NCBI GenBank assembly: GCA_005786775.1
Contig: SYDD01000392.1
Coordinates: 1-6,081 of the forward strand
Length of the DNA stretch: 6,081 bases
From: Opitutaceae bacterium
GTDB taxonomy: Bacteria > Verrucomicrobiota > Verrucomicrobiia > Opitutales > Opitutaceae
Direction of reading: 5' to 3'
Shown here: positions 1 through 4,281 of the stretch, piece by piece
How positions within the stretch are numbered: position 1 is the stretch's first letter
Layout of the letters: each line of letters begins with the position of its first letter
Position numbers and translations under genes: made by a program
Notes under the pieces: generated by a model
Told to the model about the DNA's origin: nothing
The model's database searches: none
The model's input: the letters and a program-made list of their open reading frames with translations, nothing else

Positions 1-232
1 ATTCGTTGAGCATCCCGCCGAGCCAGCGGTGGCCGGGGCGGCGTTCCTGGCGGGCGAGGAGGCCGGGGATGCGGTCGTCATTGGCCGCGACGAGCCCGCG
101 GACCAGTTCCACGACGGCGGGATCGCGTTCCGCGGGGGTGCCGGCGGCGAGGCGGCTGGTGCCGGCGAGGGCGAGCGTGGCGGCGCCGGAGGCGAGGAAC
201 GTGCGGCGGGAAGGGGTTGCGGGGGAAGACAT
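1..232 (-). CDS. Tat-exported protein, N-terminal fragment (runs off left edge)
   Basis: Reading the minus strand from an ATG at 232-230 gives 77 codons that stay open to the window edge. The N-terminus carries a twin-arginine signal: S-R-R-T-F-L at residues 8-13, matching the S/T-R-R-x-F-L-K consensus. An Ala/Leu-rich hydrophobic stretch follows at about 14-24, and small residues near 29-34 suit signal peptidase cleavage. The mature part begins with a helix-like segment (DPAVVELVRGLVAANDDRIP, residues 37-56) and ends at WLGGMLNE. The protein is therefore probably folded in the cytoplasm and exported by Tat, often because it binds a cofactor or metal. The fragment is too short to name a family. 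No convincing Shine-Dalgarno sequence precedes the ATG, but the Tat motif position supports this start. Codon use (GC-rich third positions) matches its neighbours. Confidence 0.8.
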   Translation of the reverse strand, partial: MSSPATPSRRTFLASGAATLALAGTSRLAAGTPAERDPAVVELVRGLVAANDDRIPGLLARQERRPGHRWLGGMLNE

Positions 233-321
233 CCCCCGGAGCGAACCCGCCGGTCCGCGCCAAGCCAAGGCAAACCAGCCGGGAGGGGAAGATCCAGCGG
301 GGCGCGGGCTCAGCCCGGAAG

Positions 322-338
322 TCACGTGTCGCACGTGA
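322..338. promoter_or_regulatory. 17-bp palindrome, possible operator
   Basis: TCACGTG-TCG-CACGTGA is a perfect inverted repeat with 7-bp arms and a 3-bp centre. Each arm contains the self-complementary hexamer CACGTG, so two identical hexamers lie 9 bp apart. It is about 90 bp upstream of the Tat-protein start codon, in the right place to bind a dimeric regulator of that gene. No -10/-35 pair is convincing nearby. The operator role is inference; the symmetry is directly visible. Confidence 0.4.
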
Positions 339-350
339 GCCTGAACCTCG

Positions 351-460
351 CGTCCGCGAGCCAGCTAGGGAACAAGGGACGACTAGACGGAAGACGGTCT
401 GGTGTAGCCGGGGCGCGTCGCCCCGGTGGTGCCGGCCGAAACCAATGGCCGCGAAGCGAG
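351..460 (+). repeat. Dispersed ~110-bp repeat, copy A, with hairpin core
   Basis: This segment aligns without gaps to 1511-1620 (offset 1160): I count 96 matches in 110 positions, with 33 identical bases in a row at 395-427. Weaker similarity continues to about 485 with a small indel. The core at 408-426 forms a hairpin, CCGGGGCG / CGCCCCGG with a CGT loop. The same core appears inverted at 513-531. Repeats of this size, carrying a GC-rich palindrome between genes, resemble REP/BIME-type elements. No transposase is in the window. Confidence 0.8.
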
Positions 461-512
461 CCGTGCCGCGTGGAAGGGTAGCAGGAGCGGGAAGCGCTTC
501 AGCCCCAACCGT

Positions 513-538
513 CCGGGGCGACGCGCCCCGGCTGCACC
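513..538 (-). repeat. Inverted copy of the repeat's hairpin core
   Basis: On the minus strand this reads GGTGCAG followed by the same 8-bp-arm hairpin found in copies A and B, with one mismatch in 26 positions to 401-426. The loop is ACG on the plus strand, the complement of the CGT loop in copy A. The flanks do not match the rest of copy A, so only the core is shared. Together with the forward hairpin at 408-426 it makes an inverted pair about 86 bp apart, as in BIME-like paired REP elements. Confidence 0.65.
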
Positions 539-588
539 GATCCGCGGCGGTGGGCACGTTTTCTGCCCCGCCCCCTCCCCGGGCCTTC

Positions 589-621
589 TCCTTCGATTCT
601 CGTTCGATTCACGCTTCATCC
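589..621 (+). repeat. 11-bp tandem array, family 1 (3 units)
   Basis: Three head-to-tail 11-bp units with consensus NNNTTCGATTC occupy 589-599, 600-610 and 611-621; the last is degenerate. The GC-rich lead-in CCCTCCCCGGGCCTTC at 573-588 is also shared, with one base fewer, with the array at 4094-4137. The unit is about one DNA helical turn, so each copy faces the same side of the helix. Confidence 0.7.
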
Positions 622-691
622 CGCTGGCCACCCGCTCACCGCGCGAAGGCCTTGCTCGCCGCAGCCCGCACCGGACGGGCGCCCAAAACGC

Positions 692-1078
692 TCACCACAC
701 CACCTGCACCCCGCCCCAGCGGGTGATTTCCAGATCGTGGGTAACGAGGGGGATTTTGTGCTCCAGCGCGGTGGCGCAGATGAGCCGATCCGCCGGATCC
801 CGGTGCGCCCAATCCAATCCCACCGCTCGCCAAGCGATCCGAGGCGTAAGCGGCAAAACTTGGAACCGGTAGCCGAGATCCTCGAGCCACGCGGCCGGAT
901 CGGGGGCCAGGTCGATCTCCCCGCTCCGCGCCTTGCGGGCGATCTCCAGCAGGCTGATCGCCGCCACGGCGAAATCGTCCGCCGCGCCTTTGCCCGCCAG
1001 CGCGCGGACCTTGGGGGAGAGCCGCGGGGAGGACTCGGCGATCCACAACACCGCGTGGGTATCTAGGAGGAACTTCAC
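692..1078 (-). CDS. vapC: VapC-family PIN-domain ribonuclease toxin
   Basis: A 128-aa PIN-domain protein of normal VapC length. The four acidic metal-binding residues expected in the family are all present: D6 in MKFLLDTHAVLW, E45 in ISLLEIARKA, D97 in HRDPADRLICATAL, and D115 in LVTHDLEI. The catalytic site looks intact, so the protein should be an active Mg2+-dependent endoribonuclease; VapC toxins cut tRNA or rRNA and stop translation unless bound by their antitoxin. I chose the GTG at 1078-1076 because it places the conserved KFLLDTH motif at the N-terminus and overlaps the antitoxin stop as GTGA, the usual translational coupling. An in-frame ATG at 1096 would add six residues (MGRPDP) inside the antitoxin gene. 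Family call is confident; the exact RNA target cannot be told. Confidence 0.92.
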   Translation of the reverse strand: MKFLLDTHAVLWIAESSPRLSPKVRALAGKGAADDFAVAAISLLEIARKARSGEIDLAPDPAAWLEDLGYRFQVLPLTPRIAWRAVGLDWAHRDPADRLICATALEHKIPLVTHDLEITRWGGVQVVW

Positions 1079-1299
1079 CGGGTCAGGTCGCCCCATTCCG
1101 CGAGCGGGATGGCCGGGCCCTCGCGCAGTTTCCCGAGCTTGGCCCGGCCGGCCAAGCAGCCCAGCACGCCGGTGCCGGCGCGTCGCCGGCGAAACTCAAA
1201 AGACTGCCCGTCGCACTCGACCACGATCACCGTGCCGGCCGCCGCCAGCCGGCGCATCCGGGGAAAGTCACGCTGGAAGGATCGGATCGTCGTTTTCAT
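1075..1299 (-). CDS. Small antitoxin, Phd/YefM- or VapB-like, partner of the PIN toxin
   Basis: A 74-aa protein starting MKTTIRSFQRDFPRMRRL at an ATG at 1299-1297. The first ~20 residues look like the basic helix of a Phd/YefM-type DNA-binding domain. A beta-hairpin-like stretch follows (GTVIVVECDGQSFEFRRRR, 22-40), then a C-terminal tail (about 41-74) of the kind that wraps the toxin. Its stop overlaps the toxin start by 4 nt, so the two are co-translated; in such modules the antitoxin both neutralises the toxin and represses the operon. The frame stays open upstream to 1668, but that extension runs through structured and repeat DNA and is not credible. Shine-Dalgarno is weak. The role rests mainly on position and size; the Phd/YefM assignment is by resemblance only. 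Confidence 0.78.
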   Translation of the reverse strand: MKTTIRSFQRDFPRMRRLAAAGTVIVVECDGQSFEFRRRRAGTGVLGCLAGRAKLGKLREGPAIPLAEWGDLTR

Positions 1300-1302
1300 T
1301 GC

Positions 1303-1324
1303 TGTCAGACAAGAATGACTGACA
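1303..1324. promoter_or_regulatory. Inverted repeat at the antitoxin start, probable autoregulatory operator
   Basis: TGTCAG at 1303-1308 and CTGACA at 1319-1324 are perfect inverted arms with a 10-bp AT-richer centre. The left side also contains a nested TGTCAGACA palindrome. The site ends only 4 bp from the antitoxin ATG. Type II antitoxins usually bind such palindromes in their own promoter. A possible -35 (TTGACT, 1334-1329, minus strand) lies just upstream, but the matching -10 is poor, so the promoter itself is uncertain. Confidence 0.5.
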
Positions 1325-1408
1325 ACGGAGTCAAACCTGGAGCGCCGCGGTGAGCCAGCTTTCCCAAGCCCGTAAATCAGGGCCCCACAGACGTGGCGGA
1401 AAGCGTCC

Positions 1409-1488
1409 GGGCGAAACCTACAAACGATCCGGTGGCCACACCGGAGCACGCGGCTGGCCCACGCCGCGGGCCGTTGCAAGTTTCGCCC
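1409..1488. other. Nested inverted repeats, possible three-way-junction structure
   Basis: Outer arms GGGCGAAAC (1409-1417) and GTTTCGCCC (1480-1488) are perfectly complementary over 9 bp. They enclose two hairpins: TCCGGTG/CACCGGA (1428-1434 with 1439-1445, loop GCCA) and CGCGGC/GCCGCG (1449-1454 with 1463-1468). A competing stem GGCCC/GGGCC (1456-1460 with 1468-1472) would exclude the second hairpin. On the minus strand the first hairpin is followed by TCGTTTGTAGGTTT, so it could instead act as a terminator for receptor transcripts. It could also lie in a long leader of the toxin-antitoxin operon, about 110 nt before the antitoxin. Confidence 0.4.
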
Positions 1489-1510
1489 TGACCCCTTCAG
1501 AAGACGTCCG

Positions 1511-1620
1511 CGTCCGTGAGCCAACTTGGGCAGGAGGGACGACTTGACGGCAGCCGGTCTGGTGTAGCCGGGGCGCGTCGCCCCGGTCGTGCCGGCCGGA
1601 GCCATCGGCCGCGAAGCGAG
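1511..1620 (+). repeat. Dispersed ~110-bp repeat, copy B, with hairpin core
   Basis: Same orientation as the copy at 351-460 and 96/110 identical to it without gaps. The hairpin core is at 1568-1586 (8-bp arms, CGT loop), identical to copy A. Looser similarity extends to about 1650, where an 11-bp tandem array begins. The two copies directly bracket the toxin-antitoxin operon. Confidence 0.8.
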
Positions 1621-1653
1621 GTGTGCGGCGCGGGGACGCGAGCAGGACTGGAG

Positions 1654-1697
1654 GCACACTGTGAGCACACTGTAAGCACACTGGAGGCAAACGGGAG
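1654..1697 (+). repeat. 11-bp tandem array, family 2 (4 units)
   Basis: Four adjacent 11-bp units start at 1654, 1665, 1676 and 1687. The first three begin GCACACTG; the fourth is GCAAACGGGAG. The consensus is GCACACTGNNR. The sequence is unrelated to the NNNTTCGATTC units elsewhere in the window, but the period is the same. The array directly follows repeat copy B and lies 50 bp downstream of the receptor stop on the minus strand. Confidence 0.75.
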
Positions 1698-1727
1698 GCA
1701 GCCCGCGCTTGGGCCCGGCGGCCGGGG

Positions 1728-1740
1728 GGCCGGTCCGGCC
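1728..1740 (-). terminator. GC-rich inverted repeat just after the receptor stop (weak terminator candidate)
   Basis: GGCCGG-T-CCGGCC is symmetric and starts 7 bp past the receptor's stop codon on the minus strand, within an almost pure G/C segment (1711-1744). It could form a short stable hairpin in the transcript. No T-run follows, so it is not a standard Rho-independent terminator and may only reflect local composition. Confidence 0.25.
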
Positions 1741-1746
1741 GGCCGT

Positions 1747-3909
1747 TCAGAAGCGCGTGAGCAGGGAGGCCGTCATACTGCGCGGCTCGCTCAGCGAGCT
1801 GAAACTCGCGTAGTAATCGGCATTGGCGAAGTTCTGCACCGCCAGGCTGAAGGTCGTACTCCGGCCGAACAGCTTCCGCGCGTAGGTCAGGTTGGCGTCA
1901 GCCTTGGTGTAGGCGGGCGACCGGAACTGCGGGAGATTGGGGAGGTTGTTGTTGCCGCGCCGTTCCCCGACATAGATCACGCCGACCCCCGCGCCGAGGC
2001 CCCGCAGCGGTCCAGCCGCGAAGGAGTAACGGTTCCAAAGATTGGCCTGGTGGCGGGCCACATTCGGCGGCGAGAGTCCGACGTTGGCAGGACGGGTGGG
2101 ATCCTTGATGGTCTTCACGTCGAGGTTCGCATAGCTCAGGACGAGCTGCCACCCCCGCGCGGGCCGCGCGTTGAGCGTGACCTCGATCCCCCGCGAGCGG
2201 TCGACGCCGGAGGCGGTGTTGAAGCCGGGGTGCTCCGGGTCCGGCTGCAGCACATTGGAACGCTCAATGGCGAAGGCGACGATCGTGCCGGCCAGCCGGC
2301 CCTCGATCAGGTCGAACTTGGGGCCGAGGTCCCAGCCCTTGCCCGTAACGGGCGCAAATAGCCGGCCCGCGTAATCGGTGGCCGTCTGCGGGGAGAACGA
2401 TTCCGCATAGCTGGCGAAGAGCGTCATCCGCGGCGCGACGCGGAACGACGCCCCGTAGCTGCCGACATCCGCGCTCTGGCTCGAACTGGCGGCCGTGCGG
2501 TTCAGCCGGTTCTCGCTGTTCTGGAAAAACTGCCCGTACCGGTAGCCCTGCATCAGCAGCAGCCGGTTGCGGAAGAGCTGGACGAGGTTGCTCACCGTGT
2601 AGCCGCGCTGGCCGGAATCGAGCACCGTGTCGGCGAAGCGCGTGGTGTAGGCGGACCACGGTCCGAGGGCGTGATCGGCGCGCGTGGCGGCATCGACGTT
2701 GATGTTGGGCGGGTTGACCGGGCGCCGGAACTGCTGGCTCCGGGCATCGATCACGCCCACATACTCGAAGCCGAGGAACACCTTGTGCGCGACCCCGCCG
2801 TAGGCGAGGTCGCCGAGGACGCTCGCCTGGGCGATGTAGTTGTCGTTCCCCGTCAGCTGCACAGTCGGGATCCGCGCGACGGAGCGGACGCGCGTGACCG
2901 GGTTGACCACGAGCGCCTGCGAGCCGGCCATCGTGTTGCGTCCCTGCCGCTGGCCCCGGAAGTAGCCGCCGGCACGGACCGCCCAACGCGGCGCCAACTG
3001 GTGGGTGAGGTCGAGCGCCGCCTGCGACTGGATGATGGAGGAGGTGGATTCGGGGCCGGCGCGGTTGAAGGTGCGCGGCACATCCCGGACGTAGGAGCCG
3101 GTCGTCGAGGTGAAGAAGATGGGCGGCACCGCCTGCGAGCCGCGGGTGGTCTGCCACTGGAAGTCGAAGCTCAGGCGGGTCCGCGGCGTGAAGGCGTACT
3201 GGACGTTGCCGCCGTAGACCTTCCGTTCGCGGCCGGCGTAATCGTACTGGCTCCCGTAGTCCTCGTACGCGGCGCCCAGCAGGACCCGCAGCTTCCCCGC
3301 GGCGTCGACGGGCGTGCTGTAGAGTAGTTCCGCCCGGCGGCTGGAATACGAGCCGTAGCGGACGCGGGCGTGGCCCGCCGGGTTCGCGCCGGGCCGGCGG
3401 GTGATCAGGTTGATCGTCCCACCCGGCTCGATGGTACCGGAAAAGGTGGAGGACGGGCCCTTGATGATCTCCACACGATCAATGAAGAGGGTGTCGGCCA
3501 CCCCGAAGGACCGGTACCCGTTCCGGTAGCTGGTGAACGACTGGAAGCCGCGATTGTAGAAATTGTTCCCGGTCACGTCGTCGGGCGCCGCGGTGCCATT
3601 GTCGGAGAGGCTGCCACTGTACTTTAGGGCCTCGCCGATCTCGCGGGCCCCGAGGTCCTCGATGAACTCCGCCGTGATCACCTCCACGGGCCGCGGCAGG
3701 TCCAGGAGCGCGGTGTTGAAGCTCGTGCCCGAGATCGCGTTCGCGGCCTTGTAGCCGTCGTCCCCCTCGGGGCTGACCTCGAACTGGGCGAGCACGACCG
3801 GGGCCTCCGGGACCGGCGGCCGCACTTGGGCGGGCAAGGCGGGCAGCGCGAGGAGCGCGAGGCCGGAGCAGAGGGATCGCCGGACGGCGGCGGAGCGGCG
3901 GAGTTTCAT
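1747..3909 (-). CDS. TonB-dependent outer-membrane receptor, siderophore-receptor type
   Basis: A complete 720-aa receptor that should import a ligand (perhaps a ferric siderophore) across the outer membrane using TonB energy. From the N-terminus: a signal peptide with a basic start (MKLRRSAAVRRS) and hydrophobic core, cleaved near 28; a TonB-box-like VVLAQFEVS at 38-46; and a plug at about 60-172 with the conserved DRVEIIKGPSS (144-154), PGG (162-164) and INLITRRP (166-173). The beta-barrel fills the rest, with GWDLGPKFDLIEGRLAGT, SRGIEVTLNARP and a final LLTRF ending in Phe, the signal for outer-membrane assembly. There is no N-terminal signalling (STN) domain, so FecA-type surface signalling is unlikely. 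I chose the ATG at 3909-3907; a TTG directly before it is also possible. No Shine-Dalgarno is visible, as the upstream 15 nt are pyrimidine-rich. No Fur box was recognised. Other substrates, such as oligosaccharides, cannot be excluded. Confidence 0.93.
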   Translation of the reverse strand: MKLRRSAAVRRSLCSGLALLALPALPAQVRPPVPEAPVVLAQFEVSPEGDDGYKAANAISGTSFNTALLDLPRPVEVITAEFIEDLGAREIGEALKYSGSLSDNGTAAPDDVTGNNFYNRGFQSFTSYRNGYRSFGVADTLFIDRVEIIKGPSSTFSGTIEPGGTINLITRRPGANPAGHARVRYGSYSSRRAELLYSTPVDAAGKLRVLLGAAYEDYGSQYDYAGRERKVYGGNVQYAFTPRTRLSFDFQWQTTRGSQAVPPIFFTSTTGSYVRDVPRTFNRAGPESTSSIIQSQAALDLTHQLAPRWAVRAGGYFRGQRQGRNTMAGSQALVVNPVTRVRSVARIPTVQLTGNDNYIAQASVLGDLAYGGVAHKVFLGFEYVGVIDARSQQFRRPVNPPNINVDAATRADHALGPWSAYTTRFADTVLDSGQRGYTVSNLVQLFRNRLLLMQGYRYGQFFQNSENRLNRTAASSSQSADVGSYGASFRVAPRMTLFASYAESFSPQTATDYAGRLFAPVTGKGWDLGPKFDLIEGRLAGTIVAFAIERSNVLQPDPEHPGFNTASGVDRSRGIEVTLNARPARGWQLVLSYANLDVKTIKDPTRPANVGLSPPNVARHQANLWNRYSFAAGPLRGLGAGVGVIYVGERRGNNNLPNLPQFRSPAYTKADANLTYARKLFGRSTTFSLAVQNFANADYYASFSSLSEPRSMTASLLTRF

Positions 3910-3942
3910 CAAGGGGAGGGAGCGGAAGAGGCGCGGGTCATT

Positions 3943-3960
3943 ACGGGACGGTCATCCCGT
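3943..3960. promoter_or_regulatory. 18-bp inverted repeat upstream of the receptor
   Basis: ACGGGA at 3943-3948 and TCCCGT at 3955-3960 are perfect inverted arms around a 6-bp centre (CGGTCA). The site lies 34-51 bp upstream of the receptor ATG, so it could be an operator or a hairpin in the 5' untranslated region. It does not resemble a Fur box. Function is inference only. Confidence 0.35.
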
Positions 3961-4093
3961 GTCCAGCCCGGCGATGCACGGCTTGCCGCTGCGGATAAGG
4001 GCTATTCCGCCCCGCAAGGCCATCCCGGAGCGCGGTCGCCGCGGCTCTTTCATTTCCCTCGATTTTCTCCGTTCCCGGCCCTCCCCGGCCTTC

Positions 4094-4137
4094 TCCTTCG
4101 GTTCTGGTTCGATTCTCCTTTGATTCACGTTCAATTC
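4094..4137 (+). repeat. 11-bp tandem array, family 1 (4 units)
   Basis: Four 11-bp units of consensus NNNTTCGATTC start at 4094, 4105, 4116 and 4127. They share the lead-in CCCTCCCCGG-CCTTC and unit sequence with the array at 589-621, about 3.5 kb away and in the same orientation. On the minus strand the units are purine-rich (GAATCGAANNN), and the purine bias continues down to about 4050. The array sits in the receptor's upstream region, 185-228 bp before its ATG. Confidence 0.75.
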
Positions 4138-4155
4138 CGGAGGCTTCACGCTGCC

Positions 4156-4219
4156 CCCTGCCCCGACTCAAGCTTCCGGGCGCCGGGCAAGGGGTCAGGG
4201 TGTTAGTCGTTAATTTTCG
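4156..4219. repeat. Imperfect hairpin beside an AT-rich patch, possible repeat remnant
   Basis: CCCTGCCCC (4156-4164) can pair with GGGGTCAGGG (4191-4200), leaving one bulged T. It is followed by an unusually AT-rich 19 bases (4201-4219, containing GTTAATTTTCG) in otherwise very GC-rich DNA. The 12-mer CCCTGACCCCTT occurs on the minus strand here (4200-4189) and on the plus strand at 1486-1497. This may be the end of an old mobile or REP-type element; that is inference. Confidence 0.3.
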
Positions 4220-4224
4220 TGGGC

Positions 4225-4254
4225 GCTGGACCCGCGCACCGGTGCGCCTCCAGC
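4225..4254 (-). terminator. Strong hairpin downstream of the TPR protein gene
   Basis: GCTGGA (4225-4230) pairs with TCCAGC (4249-4254), and inside it GCGCACC/GGTGCGC (4234-4247) forms a perfect 14-bp palindrome; only CCC/C is unpaired between the stems. It begins 28 nt after the stop codon of the minus-strand TPR gene. The minus-strand sequence after it is A-rich (ACGAAAATTAACG) rather than T-rich, so it is not a textbook intrinsic terminator. It may mark or protect the transcript's 3' end. Confidence 0.45.
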
Positions 4255-4281
4255 ACTTCACAGGCTGAGCCAGCAGCCGCC

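Larger units (their letters stand above)
233..691. other. Gene-free intergenic region with several repeats
   Basis: This 459-bp stretch lies between the Tat-protein start (232) and the toxin stop (692). I find no credible gene on either strand. Open frames here are long only because the DNA is GC-rich, and they run through repeat sequence. It holds a 13-bp palindrome at 305-317 (CGGGCT-C-AGCCCG), a 17-bp palindrome at 322-338, repeat copy A at 351-460, an inverted copy of the repeat's hairpin core at 513-538, an 11-bp tandem array at 589-621, and a small hairpin at 664-680 (GCCCG/CGGGC, 7-nt loop) just downstream of the toxin stop. That last hairpin has no T-run after it on the minus strand, so it is a weak terminator candidate. 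Confidence 0.7.
1300..1746. other. Gene-free intergenic region with structured DNA and repeats
   Basis: This 447-bp stretch lies between the antitoxin start (1299) and the receptor stop (1747). It contains a likely operator at 1303-1324, a nested set of inverted repeats at 1409-1488, repeat copy B at 1511-1620 (weaker to 1650), an 11-bp tandem array at 1654-1697, and a very GC-rich segment at 1711-1744 beside the receptor stop. No credible gene is seen. Frames that cross it in either direction read repeat sequence. Confidence 0.7.
3910..4281. other. Gene-free region upstream of the receptor, with array and hairpins
   Basis: This 372-bp gap separates the receptor start from the stop of the TPR protein. 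It must contain the receptor promoter, but no clear -10/-35 pair is seen. It holds an 18-bp inverted repeat (3943-3960), a strand-asymmetric purine/pyrimidine tract (about 4050-4137, purines on the minus strand) that includes an 11-bp array, a CCCTG/CAGGG hairpin with an AT-rich patch (4156-4219), and a strong hairpin at 4225-4254. I checked by eye for a cobalamin riboswitch and saw no match. A frame crossing it on the minus strand (to 3941) is not a credible gene. Confidence 0.65.

Noticed and set aside
589..621. CRISPR-like array
   Set aside because: Units are 11 bp with no spacers between them, and there are no cas genes in the window.
29..726. Several overlapping open frames in 29-726 on both strands
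   Set aside because: They overlap the Tat gene or repeat copy A and have compositions expected from GC-rich non-coding DNA.
1409..1488. Integron attC site
   Set aside because: The outer arms end in AAC and begin with GTT, but do not fit RYYYAAC/GTTRRRY, and the two separate inner hairpins are not the attC layout. No integrase is present.
1409..1488. tRNA gene
   Set aside because: The branched pairing lacks a 7-bp acceptor stem, an anticodon arm and T-loop consensus.
1300..1668. Extension of the antitoxin frame to a start at 1668
   Set aside because: The added residues come from the 11-bp array, repeat B and the hairpin region; the ATG at 1299 gives a normal antitoxin length.
1516..2361. 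Long plus-strand open frame of 281 codons across repeat B and the receptor's 3' part
   Set aside because: It lies antisense to the clearly coding receptor and starts in repeat DNA. Its composition is that of a GC-rich shadow frame with no recognisable domain.
2264..3157. Minus-strand open frame of 297 codons inside the receptor gene in another frame
   Set aside because: The receptor frame has unambiguous family motifs throughout. This one is Arg/Pro/Gly-rich shadow sequence.
2671..3327. Plus-strand open frame of 218 codons antisense to the receptor
   Set aside because: No family resemblance, and fully explained by high GC opposite a real gene.
3910..3912. TTG start codon for the receptor
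   Set aside because: The ATG directly after it begins a typical signal peptide (MKLRRS), and only one residue differs.
3910..4281. Cobalamin or other known riboswitch upstream of the receptor
   Set aside because: By eye there is no B12-box-like or other recognisable aptamer core. A covariance-model scan would settle it.
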